Counted from the stretch's first letter, positions 53,816 through 64,000 are shown. The stretch is DNA of 64,000 nt from Marinomonas fungiae (GCF_001418205.1 NZ_LIQF01000012.1:43886-107885); one strand, 5' to 3'. Notes: generated from the sequence alone by a model not told the origin. Made by a program: numbers and translations.

Positions 53816-56467
53816 CTACAGACCACTTTTCAATTTATGTAATAGATTAAGCGCTTCCAGCGGTGTGGTGTTGTCTATATCAAGCGCTGCAATGGCCTCT
53901 TTTAATTGGCTGGCAGCATCTAGCGCAAACATATCCGCTTGCATCGGTGTGGCTTTGCTGGTGCTCTTGGCTACAGGAGCTGGCGCAGGTGAGGGTTCCG
54001 CCACCACGGCTTTGACCGGCTCAATGGCTGTTGCGATCGGTTGTGCGACACGTCCACCCTCCAATTCGCCTAGCTTTTGGCGAGCCTCTAGAATTACGCT
54101 ACGTGGTACACCGGCCAATTGCGCAACTTGTAAGCCGTAGGACTGACTCGCCGGGCCATCGTGTACTTGATGCATAAAGACGATCTCGTCTTCGTATTCA
54201 GTAGCGGTTAAGTGTACATTGGCAGCATTTGGTAAGCGCTCTGCCAGCGTGGTCAGTTCGAAGTAGTGGGTAGCAAACAAGACATAGCTGCCCAATTCAT
54301 TAGCAAGGTATTCCACCGCAGACCAAGCCAATGACAAACCATCAAATGTACTGGTGCCGCGGCCCACTTCGTCCATTAACACTAAGCTGTCTTTGGTGGC
54401 GTTATTCAGGATATTGGCGGTTTCTGTCATTTCCACCATAAAGGTCGAACGGCCACCTGCTAAGTCGTCAGATGAGCCCATACGAGTAAAGATACGATCG
54501 ACCACAGAAATCGATGCAGACTCAGCAGGGACAAAACTACCGGTATGCGCTAACAGCGTAATGATAGCGATTTGACGCATGTAGGTGGATTTACCGCCCA
54601 TGTTGGGGCCGGTAATCATTAATAAGCTGCGACCTTCATGAAGATCTAAGTCGTTTGGAATGAACGGATCAGAAATGACCGCTTCGACAACTGGGTGACG
54701 ACCCGCTTGGATCGACATGCCGCCACGATTGTGTACCTCTGGGCAGCAGAAACTTAAACGATTAGCGCGCTCGGCAAAACACGCTAAGACATCCAGTTGT
54801 GCTACGGCTTGGCTGGCTGTTTGAAGTGGCCCAAGCACCTCGTTAAGTTTATCTAGCAGTTGTTCATAGAGTTGCTTCTCACGTGCGAGCGCTTTTGATT
54901 TGGCGCTGAGGGCTTTGTCTTCAAACTCTTTAAGCTCTGGAGTGATAAAGCGCTCTGCGTTTTTCAGAGTTTGGCGACGCACGTATTCTGTTGGCGCTAA
55001 GTCAGAATGTAGACGGCTAATCTCGATGTAATAACCGTGCACACGGTTGTAGCCTACTTTAAGTGATGAAATCCCGGTGCGCTCTTTCTCACGGCGTTCC
55101 ATTTCAGCCAAGAATTCTGTGGCATTGGTAGAAAGAGAGATCAGTTCATCTAGCTCGTCATCGTAACCTTCTGCAATCATACCGCCATCACGAATTACCG
55201 CTGGTGGGTTGTCCACGAGAGCACGTGCTAATTCATCGGTCAGCTCAGGTTGCTCGACCAAGCGATCGTGCAGTTGTGCCAAACGGGTGTTGTCCGGAAT
55301 GTCCCGTAGAGTACGACGCAGCTCAGGCATGGTTTCCAGTGCCATGCGTAGGCGCACTAAATCACGAGGGCGGGCGGAACGAAGCGCTACACGCGATAGA
55401 ATTCGTTCCATGTCACCCACCGCTTTGATGGTGCTTTGCAGGGTTTCAAAGGCAAAGTTAGCCATTAAATCGCGCACTGCTTGTTGGCGTCCATGGATCT
55501 CATCAAGGTTGCGAATCGGTGTGTGCAACCAGCGCTTCAGCAAGCGCGAGCCCATCGGCGTAGCGCAGCTATCAATCACGCTCATCAGCGTATTGCTGGT
55601 GCTGCCGTTTAGGTTTTGGTCGATTTCTAAGTTACGGCGCGTAGCACCGTCAATCAATACCGAATCATCGCGCTGCTCGACACTAATGGATTGAATGTGC
55701 GGTAGCGCCGAGCGCTGAGTATCTTTGGCGTACTGTAGCAAAGCTCCTGCTGAGGCAATCGCTGCGGTCAGTGCTTCACAGCCAAAGCCTGACAGATCTT
55801 TGGTGTTGAATTGTTGGATCAACTGACGGTAGCTGGATTCGTAATCAAAATGCCAAGGCCCCAATTCGCTGACGCCACGTTCTAATGTAATGATATCGCG
55901 GGCAGGGAAGTCTTCTGATAGCAAAATCTCTTTTGGTGATAAGCGCTGTAATTCGCTCGCTAATGCTTCATGGCCATCCACTTCAAACACACAGAAACGG
56001 CCGCTGGCCATGTCTAAGTAGGAAAAGCCAAACACGTCAAGGCCTTTTCGTTGTACGTGAGCGACAGACAACAGTAAGTTTTCACGTTTTTCCTCAAGGA
56101 AGGCTTCATCACTGATGGTGCCCGGTGTCACAATACGTGCCACTTGGCGCTCTACCGGACCTTTGCTGGTCGCTGGATCACCGACTTGCTCGGCAATGAC
56201 CACAGATTCTCCCATGCGAACTAAGCGGGCAATGTAGTTTTCTGCCGCATGAAATGGGATGCCGGCCATCGGGATTGGTTTACCACCGGAATGACCGCGA
56301 GCCGTAAGCGTAATATCTAACAGTTCGGCAGCGCGTTTGGCGTCGTCGTAGAACAGCTCATAAAAGTCACCCATGCGATAAAACAGCATTTGATTGGGAT
56401 GCTGTGATTTAAGGCCAAAGTATTGGCGCATCATGGGGGTATGATTGTCTTTGTCTGATTGGCTCAT
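53816..56467 (-). CDS. mutS: DNA mismatch repair protein MutS
   Basis: The 883-residue protein has the mismatch-reading motif [11 protein letters not shown] near residue 32, the clamp and lever domains, Walker [14 protein letters not shown] near 619, [17 protein letters not shown] and the C-terminal dimer part. A Pro/Ala-rich linker (about residues 800-845) before the C-terminal domain is longer than usual. It detects mispairs and starts MutL-dependent repair. It is divergent from the cinA-type gene. Confidence 0.97.
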   Translation of the reverse strand: MSQSDKDNHTPMMRQYFGLKSQHPNQMLFYRMGDFYELFYDDAKRAAELLDITLTARGHSGGKPIPMAGIPFHAAENYIARLVRMGESVVIAEQVGDPATSKGPVERQVARIVTPGTISDEAFLEEKRENLLLSVAHVQRKGLDVFGFSYLDMASGRFCVFEVDGHEALASELQRLSPKEILLSEDFPARDIITLERGVSELGPWHFDYESSYRQLIQQFNTKDLSGFGCEALTAAIASAGALLQYAKDTQRSALPHIQSISVEQRDDSVLIDGATRRNLEIDQNLNGSTSNTLMSVIDSCATPMGSRLLKRWLHTPIRNLDEIHGRQQAVRDLMANFAFETLQSTIKAVGDMERILSRVALRSARPRDLVRLRMALETMPELRRTLRDIPDNTRLAQLHDRLVEQPELTDELARALVDNPPAVIRDGGMIAEGYDDELDELISLSTNATEFLAEMERREKERTGISSLKVGYNRVHGYYIEISRLHSDLAPTEYVRRQTLKNAERFITPELKEFEDKALSAKSKALAREKQLYEQLLDKLNEVLGPLQTASQAVAQLDVLACFAERANRLSFCCPEVHNRGGMSIQAGRHPVVEAVISDPFIPNDLDLHEGRSLLMITGPNMGGKSTYMRQIAIITLLAHTGSFVPAESASISVVDRIFTRMGSSDDLAGGRSTFMVEMTETANILNNATKDSLVLMDEVGRGTSTFDGLSLAWSAVEYLANELGSYVLFATHYFELTTLAERLPNAANVHLTATEYEDEIVFMHQVHDGPASQSYGLQVAQLAGVPRSVILEARQKLGELEGGRVAQPIATAIEPVKAVVAEPSPAPAPVAKSTSKATPMQADMFALDAASQLKEAIAALDIDNTTPLEALNLLHKLKSGL

Positions 56468-56541
56468 GTGAGGCTCACGTTGTGTGGATGAAACAGGGCC
56501 GATATTCTAAGGCATAATTTATTGATATTTAAGGGAACAAA

Positions 56542-57030
56542 ATGGTTCAAGAAAAATTCCTTAAAGACTTGGTGAAACAAGTGGCACGCCGCTTGTCCGA
56601 ACGCCAACAAATGTTAATCACCGCGGAATCCTGTACCGGTGGCTTAATTGGTGCTTATTGCACGGAATTGGCGGGCAGTTCGGAGTGGTTTTATGGTGGG
56701 GTGATCAGCTACGCCAACGAGGCAAAAGTGGCGGCTCTGGAGGTATCAGAGACGACGTTGAATACAGAAGGCGCGGTCAGCCAAGCTACGGTGCGTCAGA
56801 TGTGTGCTGGTGCGCTGGCATTGGGCGGTGATGTGGCGGTTGCCGTGAGCGGGGTGGCAGGCCCAAGTGGTGGTAGTGTGACTAAGCCTGTGGGCTGTGT
56901 GTTTATCGGTTGGCAGATAAAAGGTCAGCCTGCAGTGATTGAGCGTTGCCAGTTTGAGGGGACTCGACGTGCCGTTCGACGCGAAACGGTTGCTCGTGCG
57001 TTAGCGGGCATTCTAGAGCTGACAAAATAA
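56542..57030 (+). CDS. pncC: Nicotinamide-nucleotide amidohydrolase PncC (CinA C-terminal family)
   Basis: The 162-residue protein is the stand-alone CinA C-terminal domain: ITAESCTGGLIGAYCTELAGSS, WFYGGVISYANEAK, TEGAVSQATV and AVSGVAGPSGGS. It deamidates NMN to NaMN in the pyridine nucleotide cycle. The gene before recA is the usual neighbour in gammaproteobacteria. A CTGACA hexamer at its 3' end may serve as -35 for recA. Confidence 0.94.
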   Translation: MVQEKFLKDLVKQVARRLSERQQMLITAESCTGGLIGAYCTELAGSSEWFYGGVISYANEAKVAALEVSETTLNTEGAVSQATVRQMCAGALALGGDVAVAVSGVAGPSGGSVTKPVGCVFIGWQIKGQPAVIERCQFEGTRRAVRRETVARALAGILELTK

Positions 57031-57032
57031 AA

Positions 57033-57052
57033 ATCTGTGTTTTTATACAGTA
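57033..57052 (+). promoter_or_regulatory. LexA (SOS) box and promoter region of recA
   Basis: CTG-N10-CAG (57035-57050), AT-rich inside and followed by TA, matches the LexA operator core. Two promoters are possible: CTGACA (57019-57024)-17-TTTATA (57042-57047), which the box overlaps, or TTGAGC (57058-57063)-17-TACATT (57081-57086) just downstream. The first would give classical LexA repression. Confidence 0.8.
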
Positions 57053-57127
57053 TTTTCTTGAGCGAATTTTTAAAACGCGCTACATTAAGCCCAGTTTAAA
57101 TCTACGGATACCACTTAGGATTAAAAT

Positions 57128-58201
57128 ATGGCTACCACGGCAGACAACAAGAAAAAAGCGTTAGACGCTGCGCTTTCCCAAATCGAGCGTCAATTTGGTA
57201 AAGGCGCCATCATGAAGATGGGTGAAGGTGCGAAATTAGACATTGAAACGGTTTCAACGGGTTCATTAGGCTTAGACATTGCCTTGGGCGCGGGTGGTCT
57301 GCCATACGGTCGTATCTGTGAGATTTACGGTCCAGAATCTTCTGGTAAAACAACGTTGACATTGAGCGTGATTGCCGAAGCGCAAAAGCAAGGAAAAACG
57401 TGTGCCTTTATCGACGCGGAGCACGCCTTAGATCCATCTTACGCAGAGAAACTAGGTGTTAACATCGGTGAACTATTGGTGTCTCAGCCTGATACGGGTG
57501 AGCAAGCGTTAGAAATCTGTGACATGTTGGTGCGCTCTAACAGTGTTGACGTGGTTATCGTCGACTCCGTTGCAGCCCTTGTACCTAAGTCTGAAATTGA
57601 AGGCGAAATGGGTGACTCTTCAGTCGGTGTGCAAGCGCGACTATTATCACAAGCGATGCGTAAGCTGACTGGCTCGATTAAACACGCCAACTGTCTCGTG
57701 GTGTTTATTAACCAGATTCGTATGAAGATCGGTGTGATGTTTGGTTCACCTGAAACGACGACTGGCGGTAACGCACTGAAATTCTACAGCTCGGTTCGTC
57801 TAGACATTCGTCGTATCGGTTCGGTGAAGCAGGGCGATGAAGTGATTGGTAACGAAACTCGCGTTAAAGTGGTGAAGAACAAGATTGCACCGCCATTTAA
57901 ACAGGCGGAATTCCAAATCATGTACGGCTCTGGTATTTACCGCATGGGCGAAATCATCGATCTAGGCGTGAAACAAGGTTTCATTGATAAATCGGGTGCT
58001 TGGTATGCTTACGGTGGTAACAAGATCGGTCAAGGTAAAGCCAATGCTGCGCAATACCTAGCGGATAACCCTGCGATCGCGCAAGAAATCGAAGGCATGA
58101 TTCGTGAAGCTTTGTTGACTAAGACGAAGCGTTCTGAAGAAGCGGCTAGCACGTCTGATGCAGACGATGTGCTAGAGAGTGAAGAAGAACTGGACTTCTA
58201 A
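57128..58201 (+). CDS. recA: Recombinase RecA
   Basis: The 357-residue protein has Walker [10 protein letters not shown] near residue 67, [23 protein letters not shown], the L1/L2 loops ([16 protein letters not shown]) and an acidic C-tail. It forms filaments on single-stranded DNA, drives strand exchange and triggers LexA self-cleavage. A terminator follows and recX is not adjacent; it lies 3.3 kb on, on the other strand. Confidence 0.99.
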   Translation: MATTADNKKKALDAALSQIERQFGKGAIMKMGEGAKLDIETVSTGSLGLDIALGAGGLPYGRICEIYGPESSGKTTLTLSVIAEAQKQGKTCAFIDAEHALDPSYAEKLGVNIGELLVSQPDTGEQALEICDMLVRSNSVDVVIVDSVAALVPKSEIEGEMGDSSVGVQARLLSQAMRKLTGSIKHANCLVVFINQIRMKIGVMFGSPETTTGGNALKFYSSVRLDIRRIGSVKQGDEVIGNETRVKVVKNKIAPPFKQAEFQIMYGSGIYRMGEIIDLGVKQGFIDKSGAWYAYGGNKIGQGKANAAQYLADNPAIAQEIEGMIREALLTKTKRSEEAASTSDADDVLESEEELDF

Positions 58202-58219
58202 ATTCCAAACAAAAGTTTC

Positions 58220-58246
58220 AAAAGCAGCCTTCTGGCTGCTTTTTTT
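58220..58246 (+). terminator. Rho-independent terminator after recA
   Basis: Stem AAAGCAGCC / GGCTGCTTT with loop TTCT and seven T. Confidence 0.94.
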
Positions 58247-58466
58247 ATGCCCGAATAGAAGCGAATAGGTAAAAAAAATCATTCTTATGCCCTAGGTGGC
58301 TCATAAGATATTGTCTCTTAGTAAAACAGTAGAGCAACTGACATATTTTTCCGTTATCTCATATTGCACGGTCGCTAATAGTTTGGACTATCATGCCCAT
58401 GCTTCTCTACATGGCTCTCTTACTGAGAGGTGTGCGTGATGATTGCCTCGATAAGGAAATATAAGA

Positions 58467-59852
58467 ATGAATCGAAATGATGCTCCACCTGTACAAAATA
58501 CGCCCCAGAAATGGCTCTTTAGTCCGAAGAGTTTGATTGTCTTTGCGGACATCTTACTGTTTGCAATCCTCTACAACACATTACCGTTTGAACCTAATGT
58601 TGTTCTTGGTATCAGCATGTTGGCTTTTATCGCGATTCTTTGGCTAACCGAAGCGCTACACGTGACGATTACAGCGATCTTAGTACCGGTTATGGCGGTG
58701 CTGTTCGGTATTTATGACACACAAGGTGCATTGAATAACTTTGCGAATTCCACCATCTTTCTTTTCCTCGGCGGTTTTGCGTTGGCGGCCGCTATGCATG
58801 TTCAAGGATTGGATAAAGTTATTGCTGATAAAGTGCTGCATATGGCCCGTGGTCGCATGAGCCTTGCAGTGTTTATGTTGTTTGGTGTCACCGCGCTACT
58901 GTCTATGTGGATTAGTAATACGGCAACGGCAGCAATGATGTTGCCATTGGTGTTAGGAGTGTTGAGTAAGGTCGATCAAGATCGTGGTCACAGCACTTAT
59001 GTGTTTGTTTTGTTGGGTATTGCTTACAGTGCCAGCATTGGTGGTATTGCCACTCTAGTAGGCAGTCCACCCAATGCGATTGCGGCCGCTCAAGTCGGTT
59101 TGTCTTTCTCTGACTGGATGAAGTTTGGTGTACCTGTTTCTATGATTATGTTGCCCGTTGCGGTGGCGTTGCTGTATTGGGTGTTTAAGCCCGATCTGCG
59201 TGGCAACTTTGATCTAGCTGTTGAGCCAGTGCAATGGAATCGAGGTAAGGTGCTGACATTACTGATCTTTTCATTGACAGTCTTGATGTGGATTTTTAGC
59301 AAGCCAATTAACAGCATGCTAGGCGGTATTAAAAGTTTTGACACCATTATTGCGCTAGGCGCGATTGTATTGGTGTGTTTTTCTGGTGCCGCTAAATGGA
59401 AAGATGTTGAGAAAACCGCTGACTGGGGCGTATTGCTACTATTCGGTGGTGGTATTTGTTTGAGTAATGTATTGAAACAAACCGGTACCAGTATGTTCCT
59501 AGCCAATGAGCTGAGTGCCATGATTGCTGATCTGAATATCGTGCTGGTGATCTTGGTGATTGCCGCGTTCGTGGTGTTTTTAACGGAATTTGCCAGCAAT
59601 ACGGCCAGTGCTGCGTTATTAATTCCTGTCTTCAGTGGCTTGGCGGAAGCCTTTGGCGTGTCGCCAGTGATTCTGGCGGTATTGATTGCTATCTCTGCGT
59701 CCTGTGCCTTTATGTTGCCAGTGGCGACCCCACCGAATGCTATCGTCTTTGCTTCGGGGTATATCAAGCAGAGTGAGATGATGCGCATAGGCTTTATCTT
59801 AAATATTGCTTGTATTGCTATGCTCACTGTTATCGCGGTTATTTTCTGGTAA
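58467..59852 (+). CDS. SLC13/DASS-family anion symporter
   Basis: The 461-residue protein has about 11-12 membrane helices, with both SNT-type substrate motifs of the family: [16 protein letters not shown] and [16 protein letters not shown], plus [12 protein letters not shown] and [19 protein letters not shown] transporters move dicarboxylates, citrate or sulfate with sodium. The substrate cannot be read. AAGGA precedes the ATG. It is inserted between recA and recX, which usually adjoin. Confidence 0.92.
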   Translation: MNRNDAPPVQNTPQKWLFSPKSLIVFADILLFAILYNTLPFEPNVVLGISMLAFIAILWLTEALHVTITAILVPVMAVLFGIYDTQGALNNFANSTIFLFLGGFALAAAMHVQGLDKVIADKVLHMARGRMSLAVFMLFGVTALLSMWISNTATAAMMLPLVLGVLSKVDQDRGHSTYVFVLLGIAYSASIGGIATLVGSPPNAIAAAQVGLSFSDWMKFGVPVSMIMLPVAVALLYWVFKPDLRGNFDLAVEPVQWNRGKVLTLLIFSLTVLMWIFSKPINSMLGGIKSFDTIIALGAIVLVCFSGAAKWKDVEKTADWGVLLLFGGGICLSNVLKQTGTSMFLANELSAMIADLNIVLVILVIAAFVVFLTEFASNTASAALLIPVFSGLAEAFGVSPVILAVLIAISASCAFMLPVATPPNAIVFASGYIKQSEMMRIGFILNIACIAMLTVIAVIFW

Positions 59853-59984
59853 TAAGTATGCCTAGGCATAGGTAGTTGAAGTACGACAGTAAGTACTTCA
59901 ACTGTTAAAAATAGTAAGCCCTATGGTGTCTATTTTTTTAAACCACTATTCTAAAGGCAAACGCATAGAGTCTAGGGATGTCAC

Positions 59985-61502
59985 ATGAACTTGTTTTGGA
60001 TGCTTGTTAGTGCCTTAGGTATATCGGCCTTGCTGCTCGTGGCAAGTGCCGTTTGGTACGTTCTTGCTAAACGTAAGTTAAATCAGAAGGAAGAAAGTCC
60101 TCTTGATGAGGCGGATAGTAGTGAGAGGCTAGACGAGCAGCGGATATTAGAGAAAGAGCATTGGCTGGCCTTACTGAATAAGCAGCAAGCTATTTGTGAT
60201 GAGTTGCTGGAACATCAGCGTGCCACTGGGAGTGATGATTTAGCACTACGTTGCTGGAGCAGCTTCTTGGATGTCGAGCGAATCCTATTAGAGCAAGAGG
60301 ATGCAAAATTTGAAGATTACCTCGACAAGTTCGAATTTGTAATCGAGTTATTAAAGCACGCTCAAGAAATTGATGACTTGCTCAAGCAATTGACGGTTAG
60401 TAATCAACTGTTAAAACAACTCAATAAAGTCGCCCAAAAAACCGGTGAAACCGTGTTCGAACAGATGAACATCACCGCTCATCTCAATTTAAAGCTCGAT
60501 CAACTACAAGAAAAGCTGCAAGAAGAAGTAGCGCTCGACAAAGAGTTGGCGGAGGTGCGTGCTGAGTTGGCCTGTTTGTTTGAATTTGCCGAAAGTTTAA
60601 AGCATAAGATTGATGCTAAAAGCGAGCATGACGAAGATTACATGAGTGTCTTGTCTGAGTTTTTAGGCAGTGCCTCAACGGTGGGCTTTCTTACGACAAT
60701 GAAAAGTGAGTTGGATGAGAAGGTCGATGAGCTGCAGGATCTAGCGGACTATCGTAGTCAAGTGATCGCCGAGCTTAAAGCTCGGTTAAAAACTTTGCGC
60801 AATGAAAATGATGGTCAGCGGGGGCATATTGCTGAATATGATATTGCTTTTGCGCGCGTTGAGAAAAGCTTGTTAGAAAGTAATCGAGTTATCAAAGCGT
60901 TGGAGCAGAAGCTCGACAGCCTGCAAACGATCAAGTACAACTTGAGCGTGGATGTGCGTAAGCGTGATGAAGAGCTTAAGATCAAAGACGCGAAATTACG
61001 TGCCAAGGGTGGGGAAGCAAAGATGCAAGTTCAGGCAGCTTTGGCACGAGAGCAAAGCTCAGTCAATGCTATTGTCGATTTTATGGATCAGGTGCCCTTT
61101 CGACCTGAGTTTTCTCAGTTTGAAGAGCAGCAAAGTGAGAAGTTGGCCACCCTACAGCAGTTAGTGCAAGAGTCTGAATTGTATGTAAATGTGCTAGAGC
61201 GCGACTTAGAAAAAGAGAAAATTGAGCATGAGCGATTGTTAGCACGTCTGGAGCATAAATCAGCGGAGCCATTAGATTTGTCAGATCAAGAGCTGGATGA
61301 GTTGCGTAATTTGCGTGAAGTGAACAGTGAGCTTGAGGAAGAGAAAATACGTTTACTGGCAGAGCTATCGAGTTCGAGCGAAGACAGTCAGGAAATACAG
61401 GCGCTGCAGCAAAAGATTAAAGAACTTGACTTAAAAATTGAAACCATACAAATCAACTATGTCAACATGGAGGAGCGTTATCTGAATTCTTTGATGTCTT
61501 AA
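59985..61502 (+). CDS. Membrane-anchored long coiled-coil protein, 505 aa
   Basis: One N-terminal membrane helix (residues 4-27) is followed by about 470 residues of mostly coiled coil, rich in Glu, Leu, Lys and Gln. No catalytic motif is visible, so it may be a scaffold on the inner membrane. A helical part near residues 55-150 (LALRCWSSFLDVERILLEQE) lacks clear heptads and may be a small domain. I do not recognise a family. It converges with recX. Confidence 0.8.
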   Translation: MNLFWMLVSALGISALLLVASAVWYVLAKRKLNQKEESPLDEADSSERLDEQRILEKEHWLALLNKQQAICDELLEHQRATGSDDLALRCWSSFLDVERILLEQEDAKFEDYLDKFEFVIELLKHAQEIDDLLKQLTVSNQLLKQLNKVAQKTGETVFEQMNITAHLNLKLDQLQEKLQEEVALDKELAEVRAELACLFEFAESLKHKIDAKSEHDEDYMSVLSEFLGSASTVGFLTTMKSELDEKVDELQDLADYRSQVIAELKARLKTLRNENDGQRGHIAEYDIAFARVEKSLLESNRVIKALEQKLDSLQTIKYNLSVDVRKRDEELKIKDAKLRAKGGEAKMQVQAALAREQSSVNAIVDFMDQVPFRPEFSQFEEQQSEKLATLQQLVQESELYVNVLERDLEKEKIEHERLLARLEHKSAEPLDLSDQELDELRNLREVNSELEEEKIRLLAELSSSSEDSQEIQALQQKIKELDLKIETIQINYVNMEERYLNSLMS

Positions 61503-61519
61503 TCTGCACTAATTCAGAC

Positions 61520-61969
61520 TTAATCCTCTAGAGACCATTCTGTCGCGTATTTCACTTCATCAAAACTAAAGCCACGATAGAGCAGGTATCGAGTTTGTTT
61601 TGCACGAGCCTTAAAATCCTGCTCAACCGCAAAGCCAAACTTGCGTTGCTTTAATTCCAGAGCCAACTCAAACCAGTCCACTTCCAATGAATTAACTGCC
61701 TGCTTTGCCATCTGCTCTTGAATCCCTTTCATACGCAGCTCATTAAGAATGCGTTGTTTTCCCAATGGTTTGGCGGCTTTACTTCGGCTAAAAGCCTCCG
61801 CATAGCGCTCATCACTTAGATAGTTCAATTCCATTAGATAGTGAATGGCGGTATCAATACTGTCCTGCTCAAAGCCTTTGCGAGACAGCTTTTGTTGTAG
61901 CTCTTTGGTGGAGTGTTCGCGGGCACCGAGTAACCATAATGCGTAGTTCTTTGCGTCTTGCTGCGACAT
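61520..61969 (-). CDS. recX: Regulatory protein RecX
   Basis: The 149-residue helical protein has ALWLLGAREHSTKELQQKL, LNYLSDERYAEAFSRSKAAK, GKQRILNELRMKGI and YRGFSFDEVKYATE, the three-helix repeats of RecX. It limits RecA filament growth. Gene order is odd: it usually follows recA directly, but here it is 3.3 kb away on the opposite strand, so LexA control through the recA promoter is lost. Confidence 0.93.
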   Translation of the reverse strand: MSQQDAKNYALWLLGAREHSTKELQQKLSRKGFEQDSIDTAIHYLMELNYLSDERYAEAFSRSKAAKPLGKQRILNELRMKGIQEQMAKQAVNSLEVDWFELALELKQRKFGFAVEQDFKARAKQTRYLLYRGFSFDEVKYATEWSLED

Positions 61970-62055
61970 GATAAGTCCTAGATAAAATGAAAATGATTAT
62001 AGCTAAAATGATTGAATATTTAATTTATATTAAATTCTATAAATATTCATATTTT

Positions 62056-62070
62056 AAGAATAATATTCTT
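62056..62070 (+). promoter_or_regulatory. AT-rich palindrome upstream of dadA
   Basis: AAGAATAATATTCTT is a perfect 6-3-6 inverted repeat in a very AT-rich 180-base region before dadA. Catabolic dadAX operons are commonly controlled by Lrp-type regulators that bind AT-rich palindromes, so this is a candidate operator. No regulator gene is in view. Confidence 0.4.
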
Positions 62071-62148
62071 TAAAGTGCTAATTATATGGTTAGATATTTT
62101 TTATATGTTTTGTAAAAATAGCGAATAATTCTTCTGTAGAGGTTTGCT

Positions 62149-63405
62149 ATGAAAGTTTGTATTTTGGGCGCGGGCGTTATCGGTCTGACATCAGCTTATT
62201 ATTTGGCTAAGAAAGGAATGCAAGTCACCGTGGTGGATCGTCAAGCTGACGTCGCAATGGAGGCGAGCTTTGCCAATGCTGGCCAAGTTTCACCAGGTTA
62301 CTCTGCGCCTTGGGCTGCACCAGGTGTACCATTGAAGGCTGTTAAATGGCTGTTTGAGAAGTACGCGCCACTAAAGATCAGTCCAGAATTAGAGCTCAAA
62401 AAAGTAGCATGGATGTCGAAAATGTTGCGCAACTGCACGGCCTCCAAATACAACATCAATAAATCGCGTATGATGGCGCTAGCAGAGTACAGCCGCGACT
62501 GCTTTATCGATCTGCGTAAAGAGATCGGTATTCAGTATGACGATGGGCAAGGCGGCACTTTACAGTTGTTCCGTAGTGACGCTCAGGTCGAAAGTTCTGA
62601 GAAGGACATCAAGGTACTGAAATCTTTGGGCGTGGCGCACGAAGTATTGAGTCCTACAGAGATATTAAAAGTTGAGCCGGGGTTAGCACCTGTTATTGAT
62701 AAGTTTAAAGGTGGTTTGCGCTTAACCGGTGATGAAACGGGTGATTGTTTCATGTTCTGTAATGCACTGAAAAAACAGTGTGAAGACTTAGGGGTAACCT
62801 TCAAGTTTAATACCCAGATCACGAAGCTAGTGGTTGAGCAGGGAAAAATCCAAACGGTTGCGACTTCTGAAGGGAACATCGACTGTGAACAGTTGCTAGT
62901 ATGTTTGGGTAGCTACTCAAAAGAAATGCTGAAGGCGATTGGTTTAGATGTGCCGATTTATCCTGTCAAAGGCTACTCTTTGACGGTGCCTATTAGCGAC
63001 GCTCAGTTTGCGCCAACATCGACCATTATGGACGAAACCTATAAAGTAGCGGTCACTCGCCTTGGTAATCGTATCCGCGCTGCGGGTACGGCAGAACTAG
63101 CAGGCTATAACTTAGACTTACCCAAAGCGCGTACCGACACCATTACTCACGTGGTCAGCGATGTGTTCCCGCAGGGGGCTGATCTTGCTGAAGCTGAGTA
63201 TTGGACTGGGTTACGTCCAATGACACCAGATGGCACTCCAATTATTGGTGAAACACCCATTAAAGGTCTATATCTCAATACTGGTCATGGTACTTTGGGA
63301 TGGACTATGAGTTGCGGCTCCGCAGCCGTAATTGCTGATATCATGGCAGGCGAAGTAACGGCGATTGATTCGTCAAGCTTAGCTGTAAAACGTTACGCAA
63401 ACTAA
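62149..63405 (+). CDS. dadA: D-amino-acid dehydrogenase DadA
   Basis: The 418-residue flavoprotein begins MKVCILGAGVIGLTSAYYLA (FAD Rossmann motif) and has SFANAGQVSPGYSAPWAAPG and GLRPMTPDGTPIIG...GHGTLGWTMSCGSA. These are DadA hallmarks. It oxidises D-alanine and other D-amino acids to keto acids at the membrane. The alanine racemase gene starts 9 bases after it, the classical dadAX pair for L-alanine catabolism. Confidence 0.97.
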   Translation: MKVCILGAGVIGLTSAYYLAKKGMQVTVVDRQADVAMEASFANAGQVSPGYSAPWAAPGVPLKAVKWLFEKYAPLKISPELELKKVAWMSKMLRNCTASKYNINKSRMMALAEYSRDCFIDLRKEIGIQYDDGQGGTLQLFRSDAQVESSEKDIKVLKSLGVAHEVLSPTEILKVEPGLAPVIDKFKGGLRLTGDETGDCFMFCNALKKQCEDLGVTFKFNTQITKLVVEQGKIQTVATSEGNIDCEQLLVCLGSYSKEMLKAIGLDVPIYPVKGYSLTVPISDAQFAPTSTIMDETYKVAVTRLGNRIRAAGTAELAGYNLDLPKARTDTITHVVSDVFPQGADLAEAEYWTGLRPMTPDGTPIIGETPIKGLYLNTGHGTLGWTMSCGSAAVIADIMAGEVTAIDSSSLAVKRYAN

Positions 63406-63414
63406 GGGGCAGAG

Positions 63415-64000
63415 ATGTCAAGGCCACTTACAGCGACCGTCGATTTAGAGGCGATCCTGTCCAATTATCGTTATGCAAAGCAACTGCATCCAACATGTAA
63501 GGCTTTTGCTGTCGTAAAAAGCAATGCTTACGGTCACGGTGCCGTGCGCGTTGCACAATATCTTGAAGGCGATGCTGATGCTTTTGCTGTTGCCTCAATT
63601 GAAGAGGCGATCGAGCTTCGCGAAGCCGGAATCGAAGCACCGATCATGCTGTTGGAAGGTGTGTTTGAGGCAGCCGAGTGGGAACTCTGTGTTGAGCATA
63701 ATTTCTGGACGGCTCTGGAAAATCCTCTCCAGCTGGAAAGCCTGTTGGCGTTAGGAAAGCCAATCGAAAAAGTGTTCGTGAAACTGGATACTGGGATGCA
63801 CCGTTTGGGTGTCAGTAAGGAAGTTGCGGCGCAATATGTTCAGACGTTAAGGGAATCAGGTTTAGTGGGTGAGGTCTTGTTGATGACACACTTTGCTTGC
63901 GCTGATGATCTAGCGGATTTAACGACCATGAAGCAACTGACTTATTTCGAACAAGCGCGTCAGTTAATTGGTGGGATTGAAGCCAGTGTCGCCAACTCGG
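63415..64000 (+). CDS. dadX: Alanine racemase, catabolic (DadX), 5' part
   Basis: The frame starts at ATG 63415 (AGGGG before it) and runs open to the window end, about 195 codons. The PLP lysine motif [14 protein letters not shown] lies near residue 34, followed by [16 protein letters not shown] and [13 protein letters not shown]. It converts L-alanine to D-alanine for DadA. The position behind dadA favours the catabolic DadX over the biosynthetic Alr. The rest lies outside the window. Confidence 0.93.
   Translation, partial: MSRPLTATVDLEAILSNYRYAKQLHPTCKAFAVVKSNAYGHGAVRVAQYLEGDADAFAVASIEEAIELREAGIEAPIMLLEGVFEAAEWELCVEHNFWTALENPLQLESLLALGKPIEKVFVKLDTGMHRLGVSKEVAAQYVQTLRESGLVGEVLLMTHFACADDLADLTTMKQLTYFEQARQLIGGIEASVANS

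Noticed and set aside
58411-58464. 17-codon frame ending 2 bases before the SLC13 transporter start, as a leader peptide
   Set aside because: No convincing ribosome-binding site, no run of regulatory codons and no attenuator hairpin after it; likely chance.
59090-59869. 259-codon antisense frame under the SLC13 transporter
   Set aside because: It mirrors a gene with full family motifs; its own product is low-complexity and lacks any domain or start signal.

Overview
The window looks like a chromosomal stretch of a marine gammaproteobacterium of the Oceanospirillales type. Marinomonas is my best guess, from protein character, moderate GC and gene order. Several blocks match the gene order known from Pseudomonas: CorC-like / CcsA-like / ffh / rpsP-rimM-trmD-rplS / dsbC-hom-thrC; HAD phosphatase / rppH / ptsP / lgt / thyA; and recA / cinA / mutS / fdxA / RsmZ-type sRNA. 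I see no prophage, insertion sequence, CRISPR array, plasmid or rRNA genes. Most of the sequence is core chromosome.

Layout. 1-660: heptamer tandem repeats and two tRNA-Tyr genes, each with its own promoter. 660-4392 (minus): a likely operon flgP-flgT-coiled-coil protein-small outer-membrane protein-57-residue membrane protein-ProQ/FinO RNA chaperone. 4647-9180 (plus): glycerate kinase, esterase, inositol-phosphatase family enzyme, small membrane proteins and MscS. 9284-13612: greB, DUF72, a NIF3/CutA-like protein, a Nudix hydrolase, a CBS/CorC membrane protein and a CcsA-like protein. 13740-21724: ffh, the rpsP operon, dsbC-hom-thrC, rsmE. 21795-30480: a diguanylate cyclase, a sugar transporter, recJ, folD and a YgfB-pepP-ubiH operon. 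30678-34537: a ferric iron ABC transporter behind a Fur-like box. 34578-40507: an HDOD protein, rlmI, and a four-gene operon (nitroreductase, arylamine N-acetyltransferase, DMT exporter, Crp-type regulator) that reads as an aromatic nitro/amine handling cassette.

40575-52399: HAD phosphatase, rppH-ptsP-lgt, thyA divergent from folA, yjbQ, a PAS protein with a ruined GGDEF motif, rlmJ, ilvD and an EAL-HDOD protein. 52400-53330 has no protein gene but holds the most striking feature: two tandem paralogous CsrB/RsmZ-type sRNAs, with 15 and 12 GGA motifs, many in hairpin loops. Each has a GacA-box-like palindrome about 157 bases before its predicted start, matching -35/-10 elements with the same 16-bp spacing, and its own terminator. 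Stem changes between the two copies are compensatory. 53378-64000: fdxA, mutS, cinA-type pncC, recA behind a LexA box, an SLC13 transporter, a membrane-anchored coiled-coil protein, a displaced recX on the opposite strand, and dadA followed by an alanine racemase cut by the window end.

Together the accessory regulatory content (two CsrA-sponge sRNAs, one active-looking diguanylate cyclase, one degenerate GGDEF protein, an EAL-HDOD and an HDOD protein, FlgP/FlgT and a ProQ-type RNA chaperone) suggests a cell that controls motility versus attachment by both RNA-based and cyclic-di-GMP signalling. All functional statements come from reading motifs and family knowledge; no database search was run.
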